From Paenarthrobacter aurescens (GTDB lineage: Bacteria > Actinomycetota > Actinomycetes > Actinomycetales > Micrococcaceae): a DNA stretch of 64,000 nucleotides. The stretch covers positions 558,001-622,000 of the forward strand of contig NZ_JAOEFX010000002.1 of assembly GCF_025421775.1 (NCBI RefSeq), given 5' to 3'. The stretch's first letter is position 1, and each line of letters opens with the position of its first letter. Shown one piece after another: positions 27,974 to 36,285 of the stretch. Made by a program: the position numbers and the translations under genes. The notes under the pieces are model-generated. The model worked only from the letters and a program-made list of their open reading frames with translations. It was not told the origin of the DNA and made no database searches.

Positions 27974-30409
27974 ATGCTGCCGGATCCCTGGCTGGACGAA
28001 GACACCGTCACAGTCGGGCTGAGGCCATCACAGTTCCCGGACCGTAAGCGGCTTCTCGATATCATCCTTTCCGCAGTACCGTCCTCCTCCACCAGCGGCA
28101 TCGTGGTGGTGGGAGACCGAGGATCCGGAAAGAGCCACCTGTTGCTCTCCGTCAAAGCCAGCCTCCCTGAGACCATGGACGTCAGAAGCTTCGCAGGTAA
28201 ATCAGAACTCAAAAGCACCAGCTACGGCGCCTTGGGAACAGTCCTTGAAACAGACGGCGACGAAACCCCGACGCCGGGACTTCACGTTCTGCGGGCCCTG
28301 ACCAGCACCCTGGGTGCTGCCGAATATCTCTACACCCCAGCTGTGGGTCGACGCCGGAACAAACGTCAGGCGCAACCGGAGCGTCCTCCGCTGGTGCTGT
28401 TGGTGGACGACATCCACTACGTCGATCCTGCCTCACTGGCTGTGCTGCTACAGCTCATCCCCGGCTTCGGAGCAACCCTTGTGGCTACGGCCGACAGCCG
28501 CAGGCCCCTGCCGCCGGATCTCTTCCAGCTATGGGAAGACGGCTTCCTGGAGCACTACTTCCTTCCGCCTCTTACCTTCAGCGAGGCCCACGCGCTGTGC
28601 GAGGCCGCCCTGGGCGGGCGGGTCCAACGACGGACCAGCAGCCTCCTCGCCGCCATGAGCGGCTTCAATGTGGGACTGCTTGGCCTGGCGATCAACGACG
28701 CACGCCGTGCCCGTCTCCTGGTGCAGAAGGACGGCTTCTGGACCATCGATGTGAGGGTGCACTGCGACTGGCCCGGTGTCGTTGCGTATGTGCGGGCCGA
28801 AAACGCCGCGCGGCCGCCGGAAGAACGGCAAGCGCTGGAACTCATAGCGCTCGCAGAGCCCGTGGCGCTTGACGTCGTGGAGCACCACTTCGGCCAGAAG
28901 GCCGTTGAACATTTGGTGGCGAGCCAACATATCCGGTTGCTGCCCGGACAGCCACCGCTTGTCCGGACAAGTTCCTGGCTGCATGGCGAGGGCACCCGGC
29001 TGTCCGTGCCGCTGCGGAGGAGCCTGGCCCTCCGCCTGGGTGTCGAAGAACCGGCCCTCACCAGGGAATCGGCGCCCACGATGCTGCGCTGGGTAACCTG
29101 GAGCCTGGACTGTGGCCTGACCCTTTCCGACGAACTCCTGCTGGCCACAGGACCGGCAGCCGACAGGCCGGCAACTGCAGAACTGGCAAGACGTGCGGCC
29201 GCAGCAGTGTCCGAGGCCAACCACAGGGACGAGGCCAGGCTGCTCAGGGCACGGGCCCTGATCGGCGAAGGCCTGCTCAGGGAAGCCGCGCCGGAACTTA
29301 GGGAACTGGCTGTCGGCGGAGTGTCCGATGACGTCAAGGCCGATGCCAGGCACCGCTTGATGGCGTTGGGACTCCTCGGCGCGGTGCCGGTTGCTGGGGA
29401 GCGCAGTGAGCCGGAATTCGCGGGGGAGCCGCAGGCGACGGCGTCAGGGCTGGTGGTGGAGCACGTCCGGGAAGCTGAGCGCCTCCTGCTCTCCGGAGCT
29501 CCCCCGGAGGCGTTGCAGAGGTCTGCAGCGGCGATGGCAGCCATCGACGCCGATCCGGCCTTGGAAATGTTCCGGCCAGGAGCGCTGCTACGGCATGTGA
29601 TGTGCCTGCGGAACAACCTCGCGTGGGACCAAGTGGACTCGCTCCTCGAATGTCCTTCTGCTTTCGTGCTCCCGTCGCACTTGGCGGTATGCCTGGAAGT
29701 GGCCCGGGGATACGCCGAACTCAACCAAGGCCTTCCGCGCGCGGCGCGTGCCACCTTGGAGCCGGTACTTGCTGAACTGCCCGACGCCGGCCTGCCGCCG
29801 GTCCTGGCCCTGGCGGCGTCCATGCTGGCCTACGCGGAGGCCCTGTGCGGAAACGCAGGGCAGGCGATGGAGCGCGTACGGCAGAGCGCGGCGGCCCTGG
29901 TGCATGAGGATCCCGCGGGCCTCTTGCCAATGCTCAGCGCGGCGTATATCGCAGCGGCCCAGGACCAGGCCTCCGGAAAGCCGGACCATTTGATGGCGTT
30001 GGCCGAACACCTCCATGCCGAAGGCAGCGCCTTGATGGAAGCCGAGGTGGTCTCGCTCCTGACGCTTACCCCAGGCAGTGCCGCCGTCGACGATCTGGTG
30101 ATCCAGCGCCGCTTGGCAGGACTCGCGGCCGAACTTCACGGTGCGCGCGGGGCAGCGTTGGGGACGTTTGCTTCGGCCTTGTTGGACAACGACCCCAAGA
30201 CTCTCGAATCGGCCGGCCGGAGCTTGTCAGCCGACCGGCAGTTTGCCCATGCCGCCATTTGCTACGCACGTGCCGCCAGCGGATACGAAGCAAAGACGCG
30301 CAGTGCAGCCAGCCGCCGGGCCTCGGTGCTCGTTGAGCGGTTGCGTGCTGCCTTTGACAGTGACGCGGTCCCGCCGCTGGGCTGGGTGCCTGGCAGGGCC
30401 GGCAGCTGA
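27974..30409 (+). CDS. STAND ATPase paralog lacking the LuxR DNA-binding domain (copy 3)
   Basis: An 811-residue protein related to the two upstream regulators, most clearly to copy 2: copy 2 LLRLVSWALDCGADVDDEQL aligns with MLRWVTWSLDCGLTLSDELL here. It keeps Walker A VVGDRGSGKSHLLLSV (about residues 46-61) and Walker B PLVLLVDDIHYVDP, then the winged-helix and helical repeat regions. The protein ends with ASVLVERLRAAFDSDAV and PPLGWVPGRAGS, with no LuxR HTH. The frame is intact and the stop is not followed by a cryptic HTH before sufS, so this looks like domain loss rather than a recent frameshift. ATG 27974 has TTGGAG 5 nt upstream. It could act as a regulatory partner of copies 1 and 2 or bind another output protein. 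Confidence 0.85.
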   Translation: MLPDPWLDEDTVTVGLRPSQFPDRKRLLDIILSAVPSSSTSGIVVVGDRGSGKSHLLLSVKASLPETMDVRSFAGKSELKSTSYGALGTVLETDGDETPTPGLHVLRALTSTLGAAEYLYTPAVGRRRNKRQAQPERPPLVLLVDDIHYVDPASLAVLLQLIPGFGATLVATADSRRPLPPDLFQLWEDGFLEHYFLPPLTFSEAHALCEAALGGRVQRRTSSLLAAMSGFNVGLLGLAINDARRARLLVQKDGFWTIDVRVHCDWPGVVAYVRAENAARPPEERQALELIALAEPVALDVVEHHFGQKAVEHLVASQHIRLLPGQPPLVRTSSWLHGEGTRLSVPLRRSLALRLGVEEPALTRESAPTMLRWVTWSLDCGLTLSDELLLATGPAADRPATAELARRAAAAVSEANHRDEARLLRARALIGEGLLREAAPELRELAVGGVSDDVKADARHRLMALGLLGAVPVAGERSEPEFAGEPQATASGLVVEHVREAERLLLSGAPPEALQRSAAAMAAIDADPALEMFRPGALLRHVMCLRNNLAWDQVDSLLECPSAFVLPSHLAVCLEVARGYAELNQGLPRAARATLEPVLAELPDAGLPPVLALAASMLAYAEALCGNAGQAMERVRQSAAALVHEDPAGLLPMLSAAYIAAAQDQASGKPDHLMALAEHLHAEGSALMEAEVVSLLTLTPGSAAVDDLVIQRRLAGLAAELHGARGAALGTFASALLDNDPKTLESAGRSLSADRQFAHAAICYARAASGYEAKTRSAASRRASVLVERLRAAFDSDAVPPLGWVPGRAGS

Positions 30410-30497
30410 CGTGCTGAACGGCACACCTGCTGCACCGCACGTCCGGAGTCTGCGTGGGATAATGGGGAGTCCCTGAAGGATTTCCAAGGAGCGCCCC

Positions 30498-31823
30498 TTG
30501 ACTGCCGTATCAACCCCCGCCTCACTGCAACGGTCCGTGCATGCCATGGACAACGCGGAGGTTTTGCGGATCCGGAATGACTTCCCGGTGCTGGATCAGC
30601 TGGTCAACGGAAAACCCTTGATCTACCTGGATTCCGGTGCCACGTCGCAGAACCCGCTCAGCGTCATCGAAGCCGAGCAGGAGTACTACGAGCAACGCAA
30701 CGCTGCTGTTCACCGCGGCGCACACCACCTCGCGGTGGAAGCCACCGAGGTTTTTGAGGACGCCCGCCAGACCGTGGCCGACTTCGTTGGTGCGCAGTAC
30801 GAGGAAACCGTGTGGACTTCCAACGCCACGGAGGGTCTCAACCTCATCAGCTATGCCCTTTCCAACGCTGCTCTGTGGGCGGCACAAGGCCGTGGTGCTT
30901 CCGCACTGAAGGACCTTGTCATTGGCCCGGGCGACGAGATCGTGGTCACCGAGATGGAGCACCACGCCAACCTCATCCCTTGGCAGGAACTGGCGTTCCG
31001 GACAGGCGCCACACTCAAGTACATTCCCGTCAGTGACGACGGGACACTGATGCTCGACGCTGCAGCTGACATCGTGGGGGAGCGGACCAAGCTCCTGGCT
31101 TTCACCCATGCTTCCAACGTGCTGGGCACCATCAACCCGGTGGCAGAGCTCGTTGCCCTCGCCCGCCGCGTCGGTGCGCTGGTGGTCCTGGACGCTTGCC
31201 AGTCCGTGCCGCACATGGCCGTCAACGTCAAAGAGCTGGACGTCGATTTCGCCGTGTTCTCGGGGCACAAGATGCTGGCGCCCACCGGCGTTGGTGTGCT
31301 CTACGGCAAGCAGGAGCTCCTGGACGTACTGCCGCCGTTCCTGACCGGCGGTTCCATGATCACCACCGTCACCATGGAGCGGGCGGAATATCTGCCCGCG
31401 CCGCAGAGGTTCGAGGCCGGAACCCAGCGCATCTCGCAGGCCGTGGCCTTGGCTACCGCAGTAAACTACCTCAGCGAGACGGGTATCGACCGGATCCACG
31501 CATGGGAAACCACGCTGGGGCAGCGCCTTGTTAAGGGGCTTGAAAGCATCGACGGCATTCGTGTCGTCGGCCCCGCTTCGGGATCCGAGCGGATCGGATT
31601 GGCCGCCTTCGACGTCGCCGGTGTCCACGCCCACGACGTCGGGCAGTTCCTTGATGATCGGGGCATCGCCGTCCGGGTTGGCCACCACTGCGCCCAACCC
31701 CTGCACCGCCGTTTGGGATTGACGGCAACTACCCGCGCCAGCACTTACCTTTACAACACCACGGACGACGTCGATGCCTTCCTCGACGCGGTTTCGGGGG
31801 TCCGGGCCTACTTCCAGGCCTGA
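30498..31823 (+). CDS. sufS: Cysteine desulfurase SufS
   Basis: PLP enzyme that takes sulfur from cysteine as a persulfide for Fe-S cluster assembly. The 441-residue product is a group II (SufS) desulfurase: YLDSGATSQNP, NAAVHRGAHHLAVEAT, WTSNATEGLNLI, EMEHHANLIPW, the PLP Lys at K258 in FSGHKMLAPTGVGVLYG, and the active-site Cys at C398 in RVGHHCAQPLHRRLG. TTG start with AAGGAG 6 nt upstream; the first ~20 residues are extra relative to most family members. Followed after 61 bp by sufU, the standard Gram-positive pair. Confidence 0.95.
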   Translation: MTAVSTPASLQRSVHAMDNAEVLRIRNDFPVLDQLVNGKPLIYLDSGATSQNPLSVIEAEQEYYEQRNAAVHRGAHHLAVEATEVFEDARQTVADFVGAQYEETVWTSNATEGLNLISYALSNAALWAAQGRGASALKDLVIGPGDEIVVTEMEHHANLIPWQELAFRTGATLKYIPVSDDGTLMLDAAADIVGERTKLLAFTHASNVLGTINPVAELVALARRVGALVVLDACQSVPHMAVNVKELDVDFAVFSGHKMLAPTGVGVLYGKQELLDVLPPFLTGGSMITTVTMERAEYLPAPQRFEAGTQRISQAVALATAVNYLSETGIDRIHAWETTLGQRLVKGLESIDGIRVVGPASGSERIGLAAFDVAGVHAHDVGQFLDDRGIAVRVGHHCAQPLHRRLGLTATTRASTYLYNTTDDVDAFLDAVSGVRAYFQA

Positions 31824-31884
31824 CAACACGGTCCCCTGGGGGCACCGTCCACTCACTACTTCCTCAGAACAGGCACCAAGCACC

Positions 31885-32337
31885 ATGAGTCTTGACCAGC
31901 TGTACCAGCAGATCATCCTGGACCACTCCAAGCAGCGGCATGGCAGCGGACTGGCGGATACGGCGGCTCCCGAAGGGGCCGCCACCGGCCAATCGCACCA
32001 GCTGAACCCGGTCTGCGGGGACGAAGTAACGCTGCGGCTTGCCGTTGCGGACGGAACCGTCCAGCAGATCAGCTGGGATGGTGCGGGCTGCTCCATTTCC
32101 ATGGCCTCGGCCTCGGTGCTCAGCGAACTGGGGGAAGGTATGTCCGTGGCGGAATTGCATTCTGTCATTGACAACTTCCGGGAAGTTCTCCGTTCCCGCG
32201 GGAAAGTTCAGGCGGACCCGGAGATTCTGGGCGACGCCGCCGCGTTCGAGGGCGTCGCCCGCTACGCAGCCCGCGTGAAATGCGCCATGATCTCCTGGGT
32301 TGCCGCGGAAGACGCACTGAACCAGGCCACCTCCTAG
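31885..32337 (+). CDS. sufU: SufU, zinc-dependent sulfurtransferase/Fe-S assembly partner of SufS
   Basis: A 150-residue SufU/IscU-like protein. Three conserved cysteines are in place: NPVCGDEVTLRL, WDGAGCSISMASASVLSE and RVKCAMISW, with the SufU-specific insertion between them. In Gram-positives SufU accepts the persulfide from SufS via its zinc site. The frame is open 37 codons further upstream into sufS, but ATG 31885 starts the conserved MSLDQLYQQIILDHSKQRHG segment. The ribosome-binding site is weak, suggesting translation coupled to sufS. Confidence 0.93.
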   Translation: MSLDQLYQQIILDHSKQRHGSGLADTAAPEGAATGQSHQLNPVCGDEVTLRLAVADGTVQQISWDGAGCSISMASASVLSELGEGMSVAELHSVIDNFREVLRSRGKVQADPEILGDAAAFEGVARYAARVKCAMISWVAAEDALNQATS

Positions 32338-32358
32338 CCCTTCCGAAGCACCCGCGCG

Positions 32359-33708
32359 TCAGGTGCGGGCAAAGACGTCAGGTACGCCGTCGCCGTCGTC
32401 GTCCCGTTCTTCCTCCGCCTGCACCTGACGGTAGCGCCGGTTGCGGGCCCTCAGCACGACGGCGGCAAGCAGCGCCGCTATCAGGGAACCTGCCAGGATG
32501 GCCACCTTGGCGTGGTCATTGTGTGCCGAACCGGTGCCGAAGCTCAGCTCGCCGATCAGCAGCGAGACGGTGAACCCGATGCCGGCGAGGAGGGCCAGCC
32601 CGAAGAGGTCGATCCAGGCAATGCTGGAGTCGAGGCTTGCGCGGGTGGTCTTCGTGACCAGGAACGTGGTGCCGAAGACGCCCACGGCCTTGCCCACCAC
32701 CAAGGCCGCCACGATGCCCAGGGCCACAGGATCCCGGAGCGCGGCACCCATGCCGTCGAATCCGCCCAAGGCCACGCCGGCGGAGAAGAATGCAAAGACC
32801 GGCACCGCGAATCCTGCGGAGAACGGGCGCAGTTTGTGTTCAAGGTGCTCGGCAAGGCCCTCCTCGGGTTCTCCCTTTTTACCGCTGGCCAGGACCGGAA
32901 CCGCAAAGCCCAACAGCACTCCGGCCACGGTGGCATGGATGCCGGAAGCGTGGACAAAGCCCCACGTGGCAAGTGCGAGGGGCAACAGCAGGTACCAGCT
33001 GCGGATCCGCTTTTGCACAAGGAAAGTGAAGAGGGCCAGCGGTACCAACGCCGCCAGGAGCATGAGCGGCTGGAGTCCGGTGGAGTAGAAGAACGCAATG
33101 ATGCCGATGGCGATGAGGTCGTCCACTACTGCCAGCGTCAGAAGGAAAGTCCGGAGGGCCGCCGGGAGGTGTGTGTTGATCACGGCAAGGACAGCCAGGG
33201 CAAAGGCAATGTCCGTGGCCGTGGGAATGGCCCAGCCCTTGAGCGTTTCGGGAGACCCAAGGTTGAACAGGACGAAGATCAGGGCGGGAATCACCACACC
33301 GCCAACGGCAGCGGCCACAGGGACAACGGCGCGGGCGGGTTTGCGGAGTTCACCTGCCACGAATTCACGCTTGAGCTCAAGTCCTGCGAGGAAGAAGAAG
33401 ACCGCCAGCAGGCCATCGGAGGCCCAGTGGCCAAGGCTCAACTCAAGGTGCCAGGGTTCGTAGCCGATCTTAAGGTCGCGAAGTGCAAAGTAGCCGTCTG
33501 CCGCGGGCGAGTTGGCCCAGATCAGGGCAACAACGGTGGCTGCCAGGAGGAGTGCTCCGCCTACGGTCTCGGTGCGGAGGATCGACAGGATCCTGCGGTA
33601 CTCAGGGTAGCTGGAACGGCCGAAGACCTTGCCGGGCTGGGCTGCTTTGCCGGACTGCTTGTGTTTGCCGGACTGCTCAGGGCTCGAAGGGGGAAGTTGC
33701 TGGGCCAC
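32359..33708 (-). CDS. nhaA: Na+/H+ antiporter NhaA
   Basis: Electrogenic sodium/proton antiporter for pH and sodium homeostasis. The 449-residue product has about 12 membrane segments. The family's ion-binding acids are visible: [17 protein letters not shown] and [20 protein letters not shown] (the paired Asp), plus [14 protein letters not shown] in the second segment. A 35-residue Gln/Lys/Ser-rich N-terminal tail and a charged acidic C-terminal tail ending [14 protein letters not shown] are extensions beyond the E. coli core. It is convergent with sufU, 21 bp apart, and a long palindrome lies upstream. Confidence 0.94.
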   Translation of the reverse strand: MAQQLPPSSPEQSGKHKQSGKAAQPGKVFGRSSYPEYRRILSILRTETVGGALLLAATVVALIWANSPAADGYFALRDLKIGYEPWHLELSLGHWASDGLLAVFFFLAGLELKREFVAGELRKPARAVVPVAAAVGGVVIPALIFVLFNLGSPETLKGWAIPTATDIAFALAVLAVINTHLPAALRTFLLTLAVVDDLIAIGIIAFFYSTGLQPLMLLAALVPLALFTFLVQKRIRSWYLLLPLALATWGFVHASGIHATVAGVLLGFAVPVLASGKKGEPEEGLAEHLEHKLRPFSAGFAVPVFAFFSAGVALGGFDGMGAALRDPVALGIVAALVVGKAVGVFGTTFLVTKTTRASLDSSIAWIDLFGLALLAGIGFTVSLLIGELSFGTGSAHNDHAKVAILAGSLIAALLAAVVLRARNRRYRQVQAEEERDDDGDGVPDVFART

Positions 33709-33783
33709 GGGGGCTCCTCACGGTGGGCGGGCATCACAAATAAACCGCCGACCAGACTTCCCGGCACACCAATGTCCATCTTA

Positions 33784-33849
33784 CCCAACTGGGTAGCAGC
33801 AGAGCGCGTTAGGAGAGCTGATAACGCGCTCTGCTGCTACTTGATTGGG
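33784..33849. repeat. Long intergenic palindrome (REP-like), 19-bp perfect arms
   Basis: GTAGCAGCAGAGCGCGTTA (33793-33811) and its exact reverse complement (33822-33840) are separated by 10 nt. CCCAA (33784-33788) and TTGGG (33845-33849) extend the structure. Neither side has a T-run. It lies between the nhaA start and the end of the SCO4848-type gene. Just to the right TTGGGTGAAA occurs twice, 11 bp apart. The perfect long arms suggest a maintained element rather than chance. Confidence 0.8.
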
Positions 33850-33866
33850 TGAAAGTTGGGTGAAAC

Positions 33867-34088
33867 CTAGGCGACGAGGCCCGCAATCCCGATGGCCGCC
33901 GTCGCGAGGCCGAGCACCATGGAGATGGTGACCAGCACGACGTGGACCGTGAGGAACTTCGTGGCCTTGCCTGCGGCATCGCGGGCGCGGGGGTCCTTCA
34001 TGACACGCTTCAGGAACTGCGGCCACACAACCAGGGACCAGACACCGGCAACGATCAGGACGACCGCAAGGATCGCGGGGATCTCCAC
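33867..34088 (-). CDS. SCO4848-type small membrane protein
   Basis: A 73-residue protein with two hydrophobic segments (about residues 4-24 and 50-72) and a charged middle FLKRVMKDPRARDAAGKATKF. The GVWSLVVWPQFLKRVMKD start and the FLTVHVVLVTISMVLGLATA second helix match my recollection of the small actinobacterial SCO4848 membrane family; function unknown. GTG start lies 1 bp after the stop of the DUF2505 gene, so the two are co-transcribed. Confidence 0.75.
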   Translation of the reverse strand: MEIPAILAVVLIVAGVWSLVVWPQFLKRVMKDPRARDAAGKATKFLTVHVVLVTISMVLGLATAAIGIAGLVA

Positions 34089-34089
34089 G

Positions 34090-34587
34090 CTAGTGGCTTT
34101 CGAGCCAGGCCTGGGCCTGCTGTGACTGGATGTTCAAGGCCTTGCCCACCATCGGCTCCGCGGCGTCGGCGATCTTGCCACCGAGGAATGGAACGGAGGA
34201 GGACACGTTGCCTTCAAGCTCGATCCGGGTGTTGCTGCCATCGGCCACGAGGCGCTGAACGGCCGTGACGTCGAGGGGAGCCCCGGAGATCTTGAGCGCG
34301 ATGTTGCTGGCGCGCGAGCCGTCGGCGGCAGGGGCTTCCCACTGCTCGGTCTGGGTGACCTTCAGGGTTTCGCCAACGAACTTGCGGGCAATGTCCGGCA
34401 GTCGCGTAGTGGGCAGGGTACGGACGGTTGTGGTGCTGAAAGCACCGGCGGGGTCGCCGTCGATCGTGAACGATTCCAGGGAGCCGCCCACCAATTCGCT
34501 CGTGTGACGAAGGAAATCCTCGTCAACAAATACGGCAGCTACGCGGTCAACGCTGTGCGGCAGGGTGGTGGATGCGCTCAGGGCCAT
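34090..34587 (-). CDS. DUF2505 domain-containing protein
   Basis: A 165-residue soluble protein of the actinobacterial DUF2505 family, thought to have a START/SRPBCC-like lipid-binding fold. Visible features are ALSASTTLPHSVDRVAAVFVDEDFLRH at the start, QTEQWEAPAADGS in the middle, and VSSSVPFLGGKIADAAEPMVGKAL near the C-terminus, a helix typical of SRPBCC folds. No catalytic residues can be named. It sits between an SDR/DUF2867 gene (47 bp upstream) and a small membrane protein (1 bp downstream). Confidence 0.82.
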   Translation of the reverse strand: MALSASTTLPHSVDRVAAVFVDEDFLRHTSELVGGSLESFTIDGDPAGAFSTTTVRTLPTTRLPDIARKFVGETLKVTQTEQWEAPAADGSRASNIALKISGAPLDVTAVQRLVADGSNTRIELEGNVSSSVPFLGGKIADAAEPMVGKALNIQSQQAQAWLESH

Positions 34588-34634
34588 GGGTCCTCCGTGG
34601 ATGGTGGTGGTGAAGCTTTTTAGCTCCCAACATC

Positions 34635-36224
34635 CTACGGGGTCTCGCTGGCCACCCCTGAACCGGCCTCCTGCCGTGCGCTCTCCTGAAGGGCGATGGC
34701 CGCTGCCGAGATGTTGCGGGCCATCGACGGGAAAATGACTCCGTGGAACGGGTAGACGCCCAGCCAGTACAGCCGGCCCGCCAAGCCGCGGGGGAAGAAA
34801 ATGGCGCGCTGCTTGTACAGGCTGCCATCGCCGTCGGGCTCCACAGCAAGCTCAAGCCAGGCGCCCCCCGGGGCCCTCATTTCGGCGCGCAGCCGCAGCA
34901 GGTGGCCGCGGTCGATGGCCTCCACCCGCCACCAATCCACTACCTCGCCCGTGTTCAGCGTCTTGGGATGACGCCGTCCCCGCAGGAGTCCGGCGCCGCC
35001 CTGCAGCTTGTCCAACCAGCCACGAATCCGCCATGCCAGCGGCAGCGAGTACCAGCCGTTCTTGCCGCCGATGCCCTCGATGATGGTCCATACATGTTCG
35101 GGCCTGGCGTCGCTGTGGAACGTCCGCTCGTCCAGGTAGACCTTGTACCCGGCCCAGTCGGGGTCGCTGGGAAGAGGATCGGCGTCGATGCCGGCGTTCG
35201 CCCAGGTGGTTTCCACTTGTCCGTCCCGTTCCTTGCCCAGCGCCAGGGCGACGGCACGCCGGTAAGGGGTCAGGCCGCCGTCGGGTTGGGGAAAGTAATC
35301 ATCGACGTCGTGCTCCCGCGACACGGCGTCGTGCTGCAGTGACTGCACCAACGGCAGGGACATGGACCACGGAATGGGTGTCACCAGCGCAACCCACAAA
35401 CCTGCCAGCTTGGGGGCCGGGACGGGAAGCGCGATGACCAACCGCCGGGGGAGCCCACGCTCCACGGCGTACTCGTTCATCATCTCCTTGTACTTCAGGA
35501 CCTCGCGGGACCCGATGTCGAAGGTGCGGTTGACGTTTCCCGGCAACGCCGCTGCCGCCACGAGGTAGTGCAGGACGTCCCGGACAGCGATGGCCTCGAT
35601 CCGGTTGTTGACCCAACTGGGCGCCGGCATGACGGGAAGAGTGTCCGCGAGGTGCCGGATCATTTCGAAGGATGCGGATCCCGAGCCAATCACCACACCT
35701 GCTTGGAACACGATGGCGTCCACCGGGGATTCGAGGAACACCCGCCCTACGGTCTCACGGGAACGCATGTGCGTGGAAAGCTCGGTATTCTCCGGGTGCA
35801 GGCCGCCGAGGTAGACGATCCTTTCCACACCGGCATCGGTTGCTGCGCCTGCCACAAGCCGGGCCATGGCCTCTTCCTTGGCCTCGAACCCACTCCCGGA
35901 TGCCATGGAGTGGACCAGGTAATACAGGACGTCCACACCGCTCAACGCCTCTGCCAGGCCTTCGGCATCGGCCAGGCTGTTCTCGATGATCTCGACGTCG
36001 TCATGCCAGGGTACGTCGGCGATCTTCTGCGGTGTCCGGACCAGGACCTTGACCCGGTGGCCGGCTTCGAGGAGCCGGGGGACCAAGCGGCCGCCGATGT
36101 AACCAGTGGCACCGGTCACCAGCACGGTCCTGGTGTCCTGCGGGGTGTTGGAATGCGTAGCTTCCGAAGGCTGCAAAGGAACTCCTGGGGCTGGGGGTAG
36201 AGGTAGGCTGGAATGACCCGGCAT
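34635..36224 (-). CDS. SDR family oxidoreductase with C-terminal DUF2867 domain
   Basis: A 529-residue two-domain protein. After a 30-residue tail, an atypical NAD(P)-binding Rossmann domain starts TVLVTGATGYIGGRLVPRLLEAGH (GxxGxxG), with YLVHSMASG and YLGGLHPEN characteristic of the NAD-dependent epimerase/NmrA-like group; the usual YxxxK catalytic pair is not obvious. From about residue 345 a DUF2867 domain follows, with HVWTIIEGIGGKNGWYSLPL, WWRVEAIDRGHLLRLRAEM, PGGAWLELAV and GLAGRLYWLGVYPFHGVIF, the last a conserved hydrophobic patch. It is divergent from mfd (60 bp). Substrate unknown. Confidence 0.85.
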   Translation of the reverse strand: MPGHSSLPLPPAPGVPLQPSEATHSNTPQDTRTVLVTGATGYIGGRLVPRLLEAGHRVKVLVRTPQKIADVPWHDDVEIIENSLADAEGLAEALSGVDVLYYLVHSMASGSGFEAKEEAMARLVAGAATDAGVERIVYLGGLHPENTELSTHMRSRETVGRVFLESPVDAIVFQAGVVIGSGSASFEMIRHLADTLPVMPAPSWVNNRIEAIAVRDVLHYLVAAAALPGNVNRTFDIGSREVLKYKEMMNEYAVERGLPRRLVIALPVPAPKLAGLWVALVTPIPWSMSLPLVQSLQHDAVSREHDVDDYFPQPDGGLTPYRRAVALALGKERDGQVETTWANAGIDADPLPSDPDWAGYKVYLDERTFHSDARPEHVWTIIEGIGGKNGWYSLPLAWRIRGWLDKLQGGAGLLRGRRHPKTLNTGEVVDWWRVEAIDRGHLLRLRAEMRAPGGAWLELAVEPDGDGSLYKQRAIFFPRGLAGRLYWLGVYPFHGVIFPSMARNISAAAIALQESARQEAGSGVASETP

Positions 36225-36285
36225 TCATCTGAATTTCCGGGCATTTGTGTTGCCTGCCCTTGGACCCACCCTAGGAGTTTCTGCC

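Noticed and set aside
27974..30409. Frameshifted LuxR regulator with the HTH in another frame
   Set aside because: No LuxR HTH-like sequence was found in the other frames before sufS; the frame ends cleanly with its own stop.
33784..33849. Terminator for the leftward SCO4848/DUF2505 genes
   Set aside because: Arms are perfect but no T-run follows on either strand, so a REP-like element is a better description.
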